Shown piece by piece: positions 28,523-40,151 of a DNA stretch of 64,000 bases; positions within the stretch are counted from its first letter, which is position 1, and each line of letters starts with the position of its first letter. The position numbers and the translations under genes were made by a program. The DNA is taken from positions 63,924,571 to 63,988,570 of the forward strand of contig CM075854.1 in NCBI GenBank assembly GCA_037975125.1. The letters run 5' to 3'. The notes under the pieces are model-generated. The model did not search any database, was not told the origin of the DNA, and saw nothing but the letters and a program-made list of their open reading frames with translations. The DNA comes from Latrodectus hesperus. Taxonomy: Eukaryota; Arthropoda; Arachnida; Araneae; Theridiidae.

Positions 28523-28946
28523 GTTCACCTATTTTAAAATATTATCAATTGAGTCTATTTCAAAGAGTTATATTTAAATATATATTTTTTGTCTTCCCGC
28601 ATATTAATATGCATTTTATATTTTAATCTAAATTTATGTTTACAATTTTGAAAAGCAAAAGTTTCCTTTTAGAAAAATGTACATCTCTAGAAGAATAAGT
28701 GTTTCTTCTAGAGAAAAAGATCTCTTTTTCCCCTCTTTACAAAGCCATTTATTGACGGCAGTATCAGCCCACAGGAATATTCAAGTTACAGACATTATAG
28801 TTTCTTCATTTATTTCCGGTGTCATTTTATCTTTTAATTACAAATATTTTTCCTTATGGCAGTACGTTTTGAAATTTTCTAATTTATTGACAATCAAGCC
28901 TTATTTGGATCCATAGTAGAGTCTTAGTTAACAATAAAACTATTCA

Positions 28947-29011
28947 TTTTTATACAATAACTCATATTTATTTTTATACAATAACTCATATTTATTTTTA
29001 TACAATAACTC
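28947..29011. repeat. 24-bp tandem repeat, about 2.7 copies
   Basis: A unit containing tatacaataactcatattta recurs with an exact 24-bp period. Confidence 0.85.
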
Positions 29012-29910
29012 AGCATTTTCGCAAAAAGAGAGGAAGAAATTTAAAATCGATATTAGAAATAGAAATAAGTTGAAAATAACGGTACTTCAAAGCATTATGT
29101 TGACACATTTAGAATATATGAAAAACTGCTTGTGTTTATTTCTTGCATTTATAATCGAATCGTTTAAGGAAAATTTCTTTATTTAGCATGTTTAACAAAT
29201 TTGTTGTCCTAATAACTCTCCTTCAAATTCGTAAGCTGATATAAATGAAAGTTACAGATTTTAGCCTCAGTATATCATTCACTCTCTTAATTTAATTTCT
29301 TATTATTGTGCTTGCCTTTGATACAAGAGGAATTATTACAGTTCTGACAAAGAATAATTTGATTCAGTAAGATAACTCTCTTCTAATTCCACAAGGATTC
29401 ACATAAGCATTTATTTTTCCAAGAATTCCCTAAGTCATATAGTTTGATAAAGAGTTTTATAATACAGGCAGCTTTGTAAAATTGTTTCGAGCTCTTATCA
29501 GAGATATAAATTGTATCCGACAAGATTTATGATAGTAATTTGCACAAAAATTTGTAAAGATTGTGGCACATATTTTCATATTGTATGAAATATTTATTCC
29601 ATAAATCAAGCTTTTGATAGTGAAATCAAATACGGATATATATTCGAATAGAAATTGAAAAATCATCAAAATGTGTTTATTAAAGCAGAATGTTTTGTGA
29701 TTTATTTATTAATAATAAAGTAATTAACTGGTTTCCGTAATAAACAATATTATTGTAAAACTGTATGAATTTTTAATTATAAGTATTCTGTAATTTAAAA
29801 GTTTGGTCTTTTAACAAAAATGTGCTTCCTATAAGTATAATTTACATGATTGAAATATTTCTGACTTATTATAACCATTTTTACAAAAAAATGAAGAAAA
29901 TAACAGAAAA
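29012..29910. other. AT-rich unique DNA, no gene seen
   Basis: No feature could be supported between the 24-bp repeat and the Tc1 element. Confidence 0.55.
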
Positions 29911-31187
29911 TATGCAAAGTAGTTTTACCAAAATAATGGAATCAACTTATATTTTTAAAAATCCTTAATTAGTACGGTGAAGTAAAATCCATACAAGTGC
30001 TTATTACGTGATAGAAATTAATTAGATTCTTAATTATATTCATAAAGTGCTGATTAGTGCTTAGAGGAATAATATACCATTCTTCATTGAGATATTGTGA
30101 AAGTTCTGAGAGAGATGCTGTTCGAGGATTTAGTTTCCGTTTTGAACACTCTAAAATAGACTATAACTGTTCAACAGTCACCCAACCTCAATTATATTGA
30201 GATCAGGTGACTGTGCAGGCCAAAGTATGTGTTGAACGTCATCTTTGTGTTCATCAAATCATGATAGGAAGAGTCTTTCTGCATGGATAGGTGCATTATA
30301 ATCCTGGAAAATTTATTCTCCTGTAGGAAATAAAGCTTGATTTTTCTATACTAAAATTTCTCTACCTCTCCAGTGATCTTTCCTCTTAAGGTTAAGATTG
30401 GTCCAGCAGAGAACCACAACACAGCTTCCCAAATCATAAAGAATCCACCTCCATGCTTGACAGTTGGAAGGAGACTATCACGATAAGTTGCTTGTATAGA
30501 TGTTCTCCAAATATGCACCCGCTCTATTGCATGAAAAAGCGAAAAAGATGATTCATCAGACCATATAATTTTTTTCCATTTATCAATTAACTGGGTTTTG
30601 TGAGAGTGACACCAATGTAGACGATGTTTGCCACTAACATTTGTGTCAAGTGGCTTGGAATTTGATGCTCTGCCATAAATGCTCTGTTTATAAAAGTACC
30701 TTCTAACTGTGATTAGTGACACTGGAAAATTTAGATGATGATTAAGCTCTGCAGCTGCTTTTGATGCAATTATTTGCATTTTAGTTATTACAATCAGTTT
30801 CAATGCCCGTCGTTCTCTTTCAATGAAATTATCTTTCCATCCACTACTTTTCTTTGCCAAGCTTGACTTGCCGCACGTTTTATATGCTGTCTTGACTTTA
30901 AGCACCATACCTATGGATTTGCTTCAAAGTTGGGTAATTTCTGTTACACTTGTGCTAAATAGACGGGTTGATTAATATTTGTCTCTTTGAAAATCTGAAA
31001 TGTCCGACATTTTATGTATTTTGAAAAAAAAATTTCAAGAGAGTTACCGATAACATACTACCACAGTATAAACATTTCTATTAAAAAAACTGGTAGTTAT
31101 TACATTACATTTTAAATACTTATTCAATGCAATCAAAAATGTCATTTTTTTCACAATTTTTGCTTTATTTTGATAACCTCTTGCATA
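29911..31187 (-). mobile_element. Decayed Tc1-like DNA transposon
   Basis: The ends look like diverged terminal inverted repeats. TATGCAAAGTAGTTTTACCA at the left compares with TATGCAAGAGGTTATCA on the minus strand at the right (about 31187), each followed by AAAATAA. That gives a length near 1.28 kb, usual for Tc1 elements with one transposase gene. The AT-rich segment between the right end and the transposase start shows the rest of the 5' untranslated part. Flanking TA duplications are not clear. Much of the interior is occupied by the transposase pseudogene described separately. Confidence 0.65.
30030..31010 (-). pseudogene. Tc1-like transposase pseudogene
   Basis: Starts at the ATG whose minus-strand codons begin at 31010 (MSDISDFQR...), the normal N-terminus of one Tc1 lineage. 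Two in-frame stops precede the longest open stretch (30908-30351), which holds the paired helix-turn-helix DNA-binding region and the first catalytic aspartate in IWSDESSF. Past 30351 a stop and frame change lead to QDYNAPIH (second aspartate) and WPAQSPDLNIIE (the glutamate). The DDE triad is thus recognisable but split by several stops and shifts. In life such a protein cuts at the inverted repeats and inserts at TA dinucleotides; this copy cannot be made. Confidence 0.88.
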
Positions 31188-31189
31188 TA

Positions 31190-32562
31190 AATAATAAGAA
31201 ATATTATTAAATTACTACAGCGAAACGGTAAAGCAGTGATTTAATAATATTTCTACCGATTAGAGCCTAAATTCTAGATTGAACTCGGGAAGATATTCTG
31301 TATTTCATTTTTAGAAGTATTTGCATATGGGTTTCATACTTTAGAATTTAATCTTGTTTTGAAATATAATGTGAATAAATGTATGCTTAGAATTCATTCC
31401 AAGATATTTTTATTTAAAGTTCATTAGATAGCAGTGTTTTGCTCTAATAAAATTTATGTAGTTAATGGATTTTACTACAAATCTTTTAGTATTATTTAAC
31501 AATTAAAGAAATATCATTTAAATTTTTATCTTTAAATAATGTATTTTTCTTCAATTTTTATTTTTGTTTATAATAAAAATTAGTAATCATCAATAAAATC
31601 GATATAATAAAAATATGATGAACAAAAAAAGTGATATGTTACATGAACTAAAATGGTGTAAATTGTGACACCATTTTAATTTGAAAACATGGCTTAAAAT
31701 GCAAACTGTGGCATAACAGTACCGATTGCAATCTCATATGCATATGTATACATCCATGTGGACATTTTTATATTTCATTTTTTATGTTTTGCAGTATGTA
31801 TATAGCTGTTAGTACTGTAAAATTTAAATTGCTAGTAATTTTTATTAATTACATTAAAAAGTCTGCAAAACTTAATTGCTGTAAAATAACTTTATACAAA
31901 ATAAAAAATAATATTCTTTCAAATCAAGCAAATTTCTAAATTTTAAAATTCACATTTTATTTTTATTCTGAAGAAATTGAAATATATGATAGCAATTTTA
32001 TATAGTATAAACTATTATATTATTTAGTAAGCGTAGTTAAATTAGGAAATTTGGTTCAAATGTACTGAAAATACTTTTCTGAATTTTTAAATTGATAAAA
32101 TAACAGTGTGTGTCTTATTTATATCAATATAATGAAAAATTATAAATGAAAATTGATAAAAAGTGATTCTAAGTTTATACCATAATATTTCATCATAGGA
32201 AAAGTTAGAGAACAGTTGAAAGAAATTTTATCATTAAATGAAAAACTTAACATCATATATATTTTGTGTGCTAATATTAAATAAAAGTTTCAATGAATAC
32301 TACTTTTTTTCATCGTAATCATATATTATAATGAAAAAACTTCACTCAACTATAGATAAGTGTTCTCCTGAACGACATGAAATTTATGTTTTGGGATGAA
32401 ATACAAATTACTCATTCCTTATGTATTTTTCAATTTTCATTTTGAAATATTTATTATTGTAATTTGTGGAATTGTGCCATTGCAGTATTGCTCAGAATGG
32501 TATCATTCTCAGTCATTTGCAGTATTATGTAGAACTGTATTTTGTGAACCATTTGGGTGGAG

Positions 32563-32565
<3 letters not shown>
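31190..32565. other. AT-rich unique DNA, no gene seen
   Basis: No gene or repeat could be supported. Confidence 0.55.

Positions 32566-32652
<87 letters not shown>
32566..32652. repeat. (TA)n microsatellite
   Basis: Pure TA dinucleotides over 87 bp. Apparent Ile-Tyr open frames across it are spurious. Confidence 0.97.
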
Positions 32653-32655
<3 letters not shown>

Positions 32656-32929
32656 GATAATAGCCAACAATATTTATTTATCATCATTTGCCAGTTTGTA
32701 TGTGTCTAAGGGTATCAACGAAAATTGTCTGTAGCCAACTTGATGAATCTAAGGTCAGATGTTGACATGCGTTTAGACAGATGCCCTTAACCTCTGAACT
32801 TAAGTAAGGTGATTTGAAGTCATTTTGATCTGACGTTTATGCTGATAGATAAGTCATCTGTTTAATTCCGTATACTTTTTCAAAATGTTGTACTTTGCTA
32901 TCGTGTTAGCTATCTGCTACAGCCGAGAA

Positions 32930-33312
32930 ATATTAATTGTGGTGTAAGTACACTGGCGATTCGCAGTTCCATCAACGATATTTTGCAGCAGCTGGTACTG
33001 CCTATACTATTAAGAGATTCATGCATGCCATTTATTAGAAAAAAAGTACCAAGAACTTGCTGGATAATTCATCCATTAAGTTTAAAGTAAATGAGATAAG
33101 CAAATTTTAATCCAATGGAGTGTGTATGTAATGCACTGGAGATGTGCTTTGAGCATATTATTCCAGCCACCTCAAATACCGCTAAACTAGTCGATTGCAT
33201 GATACGTTTATTAATGAACTTACACCAGAAGTTCATTGATAAATTAGAGGGCTTCATTTACCAAAAGCTATCGGCTTATACTGCTTCCAAAGTGGGCTTT
33301 AAAATTAATTAA
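32930..33312 (+). pseudogene. Tc1-like transposase C-terminal relic
   Basis: From about 33095 the plus strand reads NFNPMECVCNALEMC, a worn version of the Tc1 block DLNPIEHVWDALGRR that carries the catalytic glutamate (ME here). It then reads LHQKFIDKLEGFIYQKLSAYTA, which follows the usual PQxxIDxLIxSMxxRCxAxxAA C-terminal pattern. The segment from 32930 to 33090 probably encodes the preceding part with stops. GC content is above background from 32700 onward, so more of the element may lie there, but I could not assign it. It is distinct in sequence from the other Tc1 copies. Family call from motif order only. Confidence 0.55.
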
Positions 33313-34678
33313 TAATAATTTTTATGCTAAATATAATAAATTATTTATTTTTATTCAAAATTTGTAACCATACTTATTCATTTAACAAAATTTTATGCAC
33401 ATTTTGAGCTTCATATCATAGATAAACTTTTATGGATTGTACTTTTTCTAGCATATTGCATTAGAGCACTGTAAAAATATTTAAAGACTATTCTACAACA
33501 AAACACATTTTTGAAATTCATTAGAATTTCAGTAAAAGCGTTTTCGAAATTTGAATTTTTCATTTAAAAATATAAAGTATTGTATTTGTCACATTTAATA
33601 ATAAGTTTATGTATAAACAAAATATAAAACCGTAAGTCTACTGCAATTTTGTTTCATTACAGTTAACGGGATAGTAATCCTCCTTTGGATTAACTCTTAT
33701 ATTTCACAGTCTCTTATAGTGGGTCAAAGATAGATTTCCATTTTTATGTGGAAAACCTTCTCTTTTAATAAAGAATAATTTAATACACGAAGTCCAAACT
33801 CTCCACATAGCAATGGGAACACATTTCAGGGCGATATTTTCTAGGGAACTTTGAACTGTATTATTTTGAAATAAATAAATCTATGCCATTCAAGAACAAT
33901 TTAAAATGATACATTCTCGATCTCAATATTCTTTGTTTCATTAAACTTTGATACAATACAAAACAAGCTTTAGATGAATAGCATTTGTAACACATTTACT
34001 TAGAGAATTATTGATATTACATCATCTAAGAGATTATTGACAAAGTTTTGGGGATAAAAAAGTTTTTACATATTACAATCAGTAAGATATCAAAATATGA
34101 TGTAGAATATCGTATTATTTAATATTAAAATTTTAGTATGAATTTTATTTTATATCATTATCTTTTGAAGGAATCCATTTAAATTCTATGAAAAAAAAAA
34201 CTAGATGTCCCTATATTATATTTGTACAAATTTTCAAAAAGGAATGCTATGTAATTCGTACAAAATTAACAGTAAATTTTTTTATCAGAGAGAGGACATA
34301 TAAGAATATATTAATAAATATTTTAAACTTAAAAAAATTCAAGATAAAATCTTCACATGTCAGAACAATATTGACATACTGAATTTTAAATATCTTATCC
34401 AAGAATTTGATATTTCACTTTTGTTAGTAGTTTTTTCATAAACGCGTTTAGCCATAGAAAAATTTCCCAATCCCATATATACTAATATCAATCCCTTTCC
34501 TGAGTTTCAAAATCTTCTAAAGAAGAATCTCGAATCTTTATAAGTATTTCTAAGATTCCAGTCATAAAACTGACAGCAAATAAAGTTCATATATTTAATA
34601 TAATGATTACTAAGAGCATATTATTCAAGAAACAATGATTAAAATAGTTTATTATAATAATAAAATAATTAGAAATTA

Positions 34679-34682
<4 letters not shown>
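33313..34682. other. AT-rich unique DNA, no gene seen
   Basis: No feature supported; the short open frame at 34188-34382 looks like chance. Confidence 0.55.

Positions 34683-34774
<92 letters not shown>
34683..34774. repeat. (TA)n microsatellite
   Basis: Pure TA dinucleotides over about 92 bp, abutting the 3' end of the retrotransposon relic at 34.79-35.15 kb. It may have begun as the simple-repeat tail of that element. Confidence 0.97.
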
Positions 34775-34775
<1 letters not shown>

Positions 34776-34779
34776 GCCA

Positions 34780-35155
34780 GAAAGTCTATGACTAGCAAAG
34801 GTGATTCGAAGATGTCCTCTTTATTAAGTCCCAGGCAAAAGATAATATGTTCCGGAGACGCACTCGTCGAGTTGCATTTGGGACAAGGCACGTAGCATTT
34901 ACGTCCTTCGCAGAATGAAATGGAAAGAAAATGTCCACTTTGGAAGAGGGTGATGGTAGTCTGGCTCCGCCTGTCGCATTTAAGAGTGAGGGAGCCTCCC
35001 GGTGAGTAGCATAGGTACCAATGGTGCAAGGGTGGAAGTGACCAAATGGCAAGTCAGTCTTCCACCGTCGGTCGGTGCTCCAGAGAACGGAAGCTGCACA
35101 TTTCCCCATCCATGATGTCCACAAATACCTTACGTCAAGCTGCATCGGTCATCGC
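34780..35155 (-). pseudogene. Non-LTR retrotransposon C-terminal relic
   Basis: Minus-strand frames between 35145 and 34790 encode a cysteine/histidine segment (CPKCNSTSASPEH..FCLGL) followed by NKEDIFESPLLVIDFL. This matches, from memory, the C-terminal zinc-binding tail of a LINE-type polyprotein common in spiders. Two overlapping frames share the homology, which implies a frameshift upstream of the cysteine motif (near 35030). Upstream catalytic domains are absent, as expected for a 5'-truncated LINE copy. The element appears to end at the adjoining (TA)n tract. Clade not determinable here. Confidence 0.6.
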
Positions 35156-35704
35156 GCAAGAAGAGCATAAAAATTACTAATGATTAATTTCATAATTTGT
35201 TTAATTTCAAAATTCGTCAGTTTTTCCATCCACTCATGATTGTATTTTTTGCTCTAAAATAATTTACAAAGTCGAATTTGATCCTCTAATTAGATTAACA
35301 AAATCATTTTTATTGCAGTTATAATTTTAACATTATTGATTATTTCATTTATTTAGGAAGCTTTTACTTGTTATATCGCTTTCATTTTATCACTTTCAAT
35401 CGCTTTAATTTGAAATAACTTTTATTTTGAATCTATAATTTTCATTTGCAGCGAAGCAGATAATTCATTTATAAATGTCAATTGGTAGAATCAAAATTCT
35501 TGATTGTCTACAAGCGAAACAAGGCAGTCAATATATTTGTTTTAACAGAGAAAAAAAGCTTAGAGAAAAGGATATTATTTATTTGAAAGGTCATTAGCAT
35601 TTTTTTGCCGAACAAATGTTTTCAGAAATTTTCTAATACAATAGCTCACTTTTCATTGGAATGGAGATTATATAGATAAATACACTATTATATATATATA
35701 TATA
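35156..35704. other. AT-rich unique DNA, no gene seen
   Basis: No feature except a short (TA)n run at about 35692-35706 directly before the outer Tc1 element. Confidence 0.6.
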
Positions 35705-35779
35705 TACACTTTAAAAATCCAACACCAAGAAGAAGTTGCTAGGAAATAACGAAACTCTGAAAACAGAAAGAGATAGCAA

Positions 35780-36153
35780 CGAAAAATAAGTGATATGTAT
35801 TTAGAAATAATATGCATAATACAAAGCCAGAAAATGATTGGGTCAGTAGGTAGTAGGACCATCGTGGATAGTGATACACGAAACAACATGTCTAGCACAG
35901 TGTTAGTAAGAGTACTGATGGCGTCCTGAGGAATGTCTCTCCATTCCCTGTCAACCATTTGCCAAAATGAGTCTTCTGAAGGAGGCAGTGACAGGGTCTG
36001 CAAATGGCGTCCAATAATATCCAAACATGTTCGAGTGGTGGGAAATCTAGTGCTAGCATAGCTGCCAGGGAATAAACAGTACACTTTTCAGGGTATGTTT
36101 GCTGATGCGAGCAATTTGCAGTCTAACGTTATCTTGCTGATAAAGGGCATTGA
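35780..36153 (-). pseudogene. Outer Tc1 transposase, C-terminal third
   Basis: Minus-strand continuation of the fragment ending at 40152. It opens with LYQQDNVRLQIARIS, holding the second catalytic aspartate of the FQQDNARPH block. After a frame shift near 36090 it reads CLDIIGRHLQTLSLPPSEDSFWQMVDREWRDIPQDAI, the usual C-terminal helices after the catalytic glutamate block (which is damaged here). The inverted repeat follows about 75 bp further left. Confidence 0.85.
36138..36153. repeat. Left copy of 16-bp target-site duplication
   Basis: TGATAAAGGGCATTGA here matches TGATAAAAGGCATTGA at 40136-40151 with one mismatch. These two flank the retrotransposon inserted into the outer Tc1 transposase gene. 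Confidence 0.85.
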
Positions 36154-36967
36154 AATAGGTCTCTAATATTTGAAATTAATAATTTGACAGATATATAACA
36201 TCAAAAACAAAATATTTACAAAATTTTTACTATGGGAGATGACATGAGTTACATATTGCAATAAAATTGTGAAAATAGATTATCTTAACACTCCTTGGTA
36301 AAAAATACAAATTAACTATCTTGATGATGGTCATAGCAGTACGATATAAGTAGTTTATAACACAAATATGCAAGCAATATAATTAAGTTTAAGTAGAAGA
36401 GTATAAAAAAGAGCATATAACTGGGACAGATTTTCAATAAGTACTAGTAACTCCCTCATGCTTTAACTGTGTCCTTTAATGTAAAATTACATTATTCGCA
36501 ATACCAAAGGACTGCATTGTCTACACGCAGATAGTTAAGATTACGTATGCATGAATGGTATCCTATTGAACATTTAACATTTGGTGTAGGTGATAAACTG
36601 TAGAATATTTAAAGTATAACAGATTACAATCTGCTGATTCAGTTAAAATTTTGCAGCAGCTCAGTCTGTGCACTGTAGTAACCATGATTAAGAAAATTAT
36701 TGAACAAAAATATAATTACTATACAATAAATAATAAAAAGACTTAAAAAGTGAATAAAATATATAGCAAAATATTTTACCGACACTCTAACATTACTAGA
36801 AATAATAATGAACACATATTGCACTACAATTGCTAAACAGGGTATTTCTGAAAATTCAAAGCAAACTTGAATATAAACACCCAGTTTTATATACAGTGGT
36901 TAGATAGAGGAAAGTGTTATATCATATGACGTACCATATGAAGATTGTATTAGAAAAAGCGCAAATA

Positions 36968-38365
36968 CACTACTGGCCATAAAAATTGCTACACCAGGAA
37001 AGTGGCACACCACACACGTGAAATTTGCATGACAGGTAGAACTTGCTGTGATATGCAAATGATTAGATTTTCAGCGCTTTCATACGAAGCAGACGACAGT
37101 AGCGATATCTACAATGTGTATAAAACCAGAGATTTGACAGCAGTTTTCCCATACTCAATTTCCGTTTCAACGTTGTTTTCGGCAAAAAAAGTTGTTGTAA
37201 TCCCTCGTGTAAGAAGAAGAAATGCCTATCAGCACATGTCTGACTTTGATAGAGGAAGGATTATAGCCTACCGGGATTGCGGTTTATCGTACCGCAATAA
37301 TGCTGATCGCGTCGGTCAATACCCCATCACTGTTAGCAGAATATGGAATCGATGGGTTCAGGACAATCACACGGAACATCATGCAGGATCTCAGCGACTC
37401 CCAATCACTAACAGCAGAGAAGACAGACATCTTATCCGCATGGTCACAAGAGATCGTACAGCCACGTCACGAACCTTGAGTCGAGAAATGGAGTCATTTG
37501 CAAGGCAACAAGTTTCTGCTCGAACAGTTCGACGACGTTTGCAGCAGCATGGATTGTCTTCACGGTGACCATGGCTTCGGCTACCATTGACGCTGCGTCA
37601 CAGACAGGAGCGCCTTCAATGGTGTGATCAGCGACGAACCTGGACGTGGGAATGGCATCACGTCATCTTTACAGATGAATCTCGATTCTGTATACAGGAC
37701 CATGATGGCCGCATCCATGTTTGGAGGCATCGTGGAGAACGCGCACTGCCAGCTAGCATTTGACATCGCCATACTGGCCCATCTGCTGTAGTGATGGTAT
37801 GGGGTGTCATTGGATTCACGTCTCGATCACCTCTTGTTCGCATTACCGGCACTTAGAACAGCAACCGTTACATTTCCGATGCGTTAAAGGCCCTTTTTTC
37901 TGCCCTATTTTCGAGGCCTCCTAATGCTTTATTTCAACAGGATAAAGCTCGACCGCATGTTGCCCGTACTGTTCTGAACTTCCTTGATACAGAACAGGTT
38001 CGACTGTTACCCTGGCCTGCACGTTCTCTTGATCTGTCACCAATTGAGAACGTGTGGTCAATGGTTGCCGAGCGATTGGCACGCCATCACTCACCATTCA
38101 CTACTGTCGATGAACTGTGGCATAGTGTTGAAGCTGCATGGACTGAGATCCCCGTACATGCCATACAATCTCTGTTTGACTCCATGCCTATGCTGTTATT
38201 GCAGCCAGAGGTGGCTGCTCCGGGTACTGATTTCTCAAGATCTATACATCCTAATTTCCTGTAAATCTAATCACTTGTTCTTTCCGCTATAATGTATGTG
38301 TCCAATAAATATCGTTATGTTATTTGCATTCCTTCTTGGTGTAGCAATTTTAATGGCGAGTAGTG
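36968..38365 (+). mobile_element. Inner full-length Tc1-like transposon with TIRs and TA duplication
   Basis: 1398 bp, flanked by TA at 36966-36967 and 38366-38367. The left end CACTACTGGCCATAAAAATT matches the inverted right end CACTACTCGCCATTAAAATT at 18 of 20 positions, and pairing extends through GCTACACCA. It sits in the 3' part of the retrotransposon and is the youngest layer of the nest. Near-complete ends and target duplication mean it could still serve as a substrate if a matching transposase were supplied elsewhere in the genome (inference). Confidence 0.95.
37200..38264 (+). pseudogene. DD34E Tc1 transposase with three nonsense codons
   Basis: One continuous frame of 354 codons with no frameshift, but with stops at 37566 (TGA), 37761 (TGA) and 37854 (TAG). 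The helix-turn-helix part (MSDFDRGRIIAYRDCG, then VSRIWNRWVQDN) is followed by FTDESRF (D codon at 37674), FQQDKARPH (D at 37941) and LSPIENVW (E at 38046). The last two are separated by 34 residues, the DD34E signature of Tc1. The C-terminus ends with a TAA at 38262. In related copies translation begins with a methionine where this one has ATC at 37200, so the start codon is probably lost too; an in-frame ATG at 37002 only adds non-homologous leader. The three stops are single-base changes, so decay is recent compared with neighbours. Confidence 0.92.
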
Positions 38366-38737
38366 TATGCACAATACATTGGATAGTATGTACATAAATA
38401 AAACATATTCTAATTGTGCTGTATTACAATGCATTATTTTATTACATAAGAAACCTGCATTGTCTGTTCACAGTTTATAATGGTTTACATTGTTTAGGAA
38501 ATATAATGTAAAATTAGACATTAAAATTACTAATGGATAAAATTTGCTAGGATATTTAATATTGCACAGTTGATTGATATATACCTTAATCTGAATAATT
38601 ATTATTATCAAAATTATAAAAACTAATTGCTAAACAAATACAATACCTAATAATATTTTATCACAAAAGTGGAGAAATATCTTACAAGGATTTTTACCCT
38701 TTACCAAATTGTTCTTATGATGAAATCCGCTGCTCAG

Positions 38738-39196
38738 TTATGGCATTATCCTTACAGAGTTCGGATCCTTTTTCATATATAAAGGTGTGTGTGTGATTTT
38801 GTTCTTTATCTTATGCAGAAGAGAAGGAGTTTTGCTAGCATAGCGGAGAAACGGAGTAATTTCTTCTGAGTTTTTAGGCGCTTTAAGGTGCCATTGCTTT
38901 GTGAAATCACATTCAAACACGTAATGAACAATGGTCCCAACCTGACCGCATAAACAAGCACTATTTGGAGCCTTACCCCTTTTATTGAGATACTCCGGTG
39001 TTGGAGTATGTCCAGAAAGAAACTGTGCTTCTTTCTGGTCCTTGACTTGGAAATCAAGAGAGACAGAAGGTTTAAGGCTGTATGTCCATCTACCTTGTTC
39101 TGCCTGATTCCATTCTTTTTGCCAGGCCATTAGTAAATGGTTACGTAAATTAGAAATCAAGTATGATTTGGGCCATTTTAATTCAATTTTTTGCAC
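38738..39196 (-). pseudogene. Retrotransposon C-terminal zinc segment
   Basis: The open frame directly after RNase H holds SLDFQVKDQKEAQFLSGHTP, then CLCGQVGTIVHYVFECDFT. The C-x-C..H..C arrangement is the usual C-terminal zinc-binding tail of RNase H-bearing LINE polyproteins, thought to help nucleic-acid binding. It ends at a stop at 38738, followed by AT-rich sequence that could be its 3' UTR. The end is the normal C-terminus for the type, so the 3' side of the element is not truncated in the coding part. Confidence 0.75.
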
Positions 39197-39622
39197 GTTT
39201 GAGCATACTTTGGCATTTTGCTTTGCCAGTGTGTCAGCTCTTTCATTACCAGTACGTCCGGCATGAGCCTTGATCCAGTGAAGACAAATTTGCCATCTAT
39301 TGCCAAATGTCCCGAGTCAATTTTGAATGACCTGAATCAGGACATATTATATATCAGGACTGTGATATGGATTATATATTCCTAAAAGAGCTGATTGGCT
39401 GTCTGACCAAATCACTGCTTTGTATAAATTATTTTCGGCAATATATTTTAATGCTTTACCAATGGTAATCAATTCTGCTTGGAAAACGCTGTTAGCTTCT
39501 CTTAATTGTCCCTGCCAATAACCACTCTCCTGTCCATTTTTGAAAATGCAGAAAGCTGCTCCCACTTGGCCTTCTATTTTTGAGCCATCAGTGAAAAAAA
39601 AAGTTGGTGAATGCCTTAACAC
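39195..39622 (-). pseudogene. Retrotransposon RNase H domain
   Basis: Follows the linker on the minus strand. Visible in order: FFTDGSKI (first catalytic D), FQAELITIGKAL (E), IWSDSQSALLGI (D) and, after a stop and frame change around 39340, LHWIKAHAGRTGNERADTLAKQ (histidine and last D). The full D-E-D-D set of an RNase H that removes RNA from the cDNA hybrid is therefore recognisable, though split between two frames with a stop. A LINE with RNase H suggests the I/Jockey-like group and not RTE or CR1. Confidence 0.85.
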
Positions 39623-39633
39623 TGTGCAGAATT

Positions 39634-40135
39634 TTAAGTGTGAACCATTATCCCTTCCATCTGTGTTGCTGGGTGGAATAGTGCTTTGAAGGGAATTTCA
39701 AAGTCGTCGACAAATTGCATCCAAGAAAGTGATTTTTTTTCTTGATGTTGGAGAATGTTAGATTTAGCAGCTTCTAGTTGAACCATTAAATGTAACGTGG
39801 AAAGACTCCTGCCAAGATGTTTAATGCTGCCGTAGATGTCGTGAGGAAACATCTAGTGATAGTTAATGTGAAGTGTCTCTGCAAACTGGATAGCTGTCTG
39901 ACTTTTCTGCTTGTCATTGGTTCCACCCAGACTGCTGATCCATAGCATATCATTCTTTCAATAATGCTTTTATACCAAATTTTAAGAATTCTGGCATTTA
40001 CACCCCAATTTCTATTCGTTATTCGTCTTAGGCTATTTACAATAGCTATAGTCTTTATCGTTTGTTGCCTGATGTGAGGGAGCCCTGATAACCTAAGGTA
40101 CAGATCAGGTGTTCCATTGCGTATGTCTATGTCTA
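39634..40135 (-). pseudogene. Retrotransposon RT C-terminal (thumb/linker) remnant
   Basis: The frame from 40135 reads NGTPDLYLRLSGLPHIRQQ, then INSLRRITNRNWG-like and KIWYKSIIERMICYGSAVWV. This is the segment after the RT palm in LINE polyproteins of the Jockey/I type, where RILxxxYKxxxxxxxxYGxxxW is widely kept. A frame change near 39840 leads to a linker (39852-39634) before RNase H. The catalytic YADD box is absent because the copy is 5' truncated. Clade inference is from motif order only. Confidence 0.75.
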
Positions 40136-40151
40136 TGATAAAAGGCATTGA

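Larger units (their letters stand above)
36154..40135 (-). mobile_element. 5'-truncated non-LTR retrotransposon in the outer Tc1
   Basis: Lies between the two copies of the 16-bp duplication. The minus-strand 5' end (40135) starts abruptly inside the reverse transcriptase C-terminal region, as expected for incomplete target-primed reverse transcription. Coding relics run 40135-38738. They are followed by an AT-rich, UTR-like stretch (38737-38366 and 36965-36154) that is interrupted by the inner Tc1. No poly(A) is visible at the presumed 3' end (36154), and the 3' part is unusually long, so the left section may include another unrecognised insertion. Confidence 0.75.

Noticed and set aside
32396..32687. 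Open frames with Ile-Tyr repeats on both strands
   Set aside because: Produced by a (TA)n tract; the same applies to 19.9 kb and 34.7 kb.
33115..33312. Small host gene with a conserved helical protein
   Set aside because: The residue pattern follows the C-terminus of a Tc1 transposase (NPMEC..., QKFIDKL...); no start, splice or promoter evidence.
37002..37199. N-terminal extension of the inner Tc1 transposase from the ATG at 37002
   Set aside because: It lies in the region just inside the inverted repeat and does not resemble transposase; homology starts at about 37200.
37984..38292. Separate 102-codon protein
   Set aside because: Out-of-frame shadow of the transposase frame that ends at 38264.
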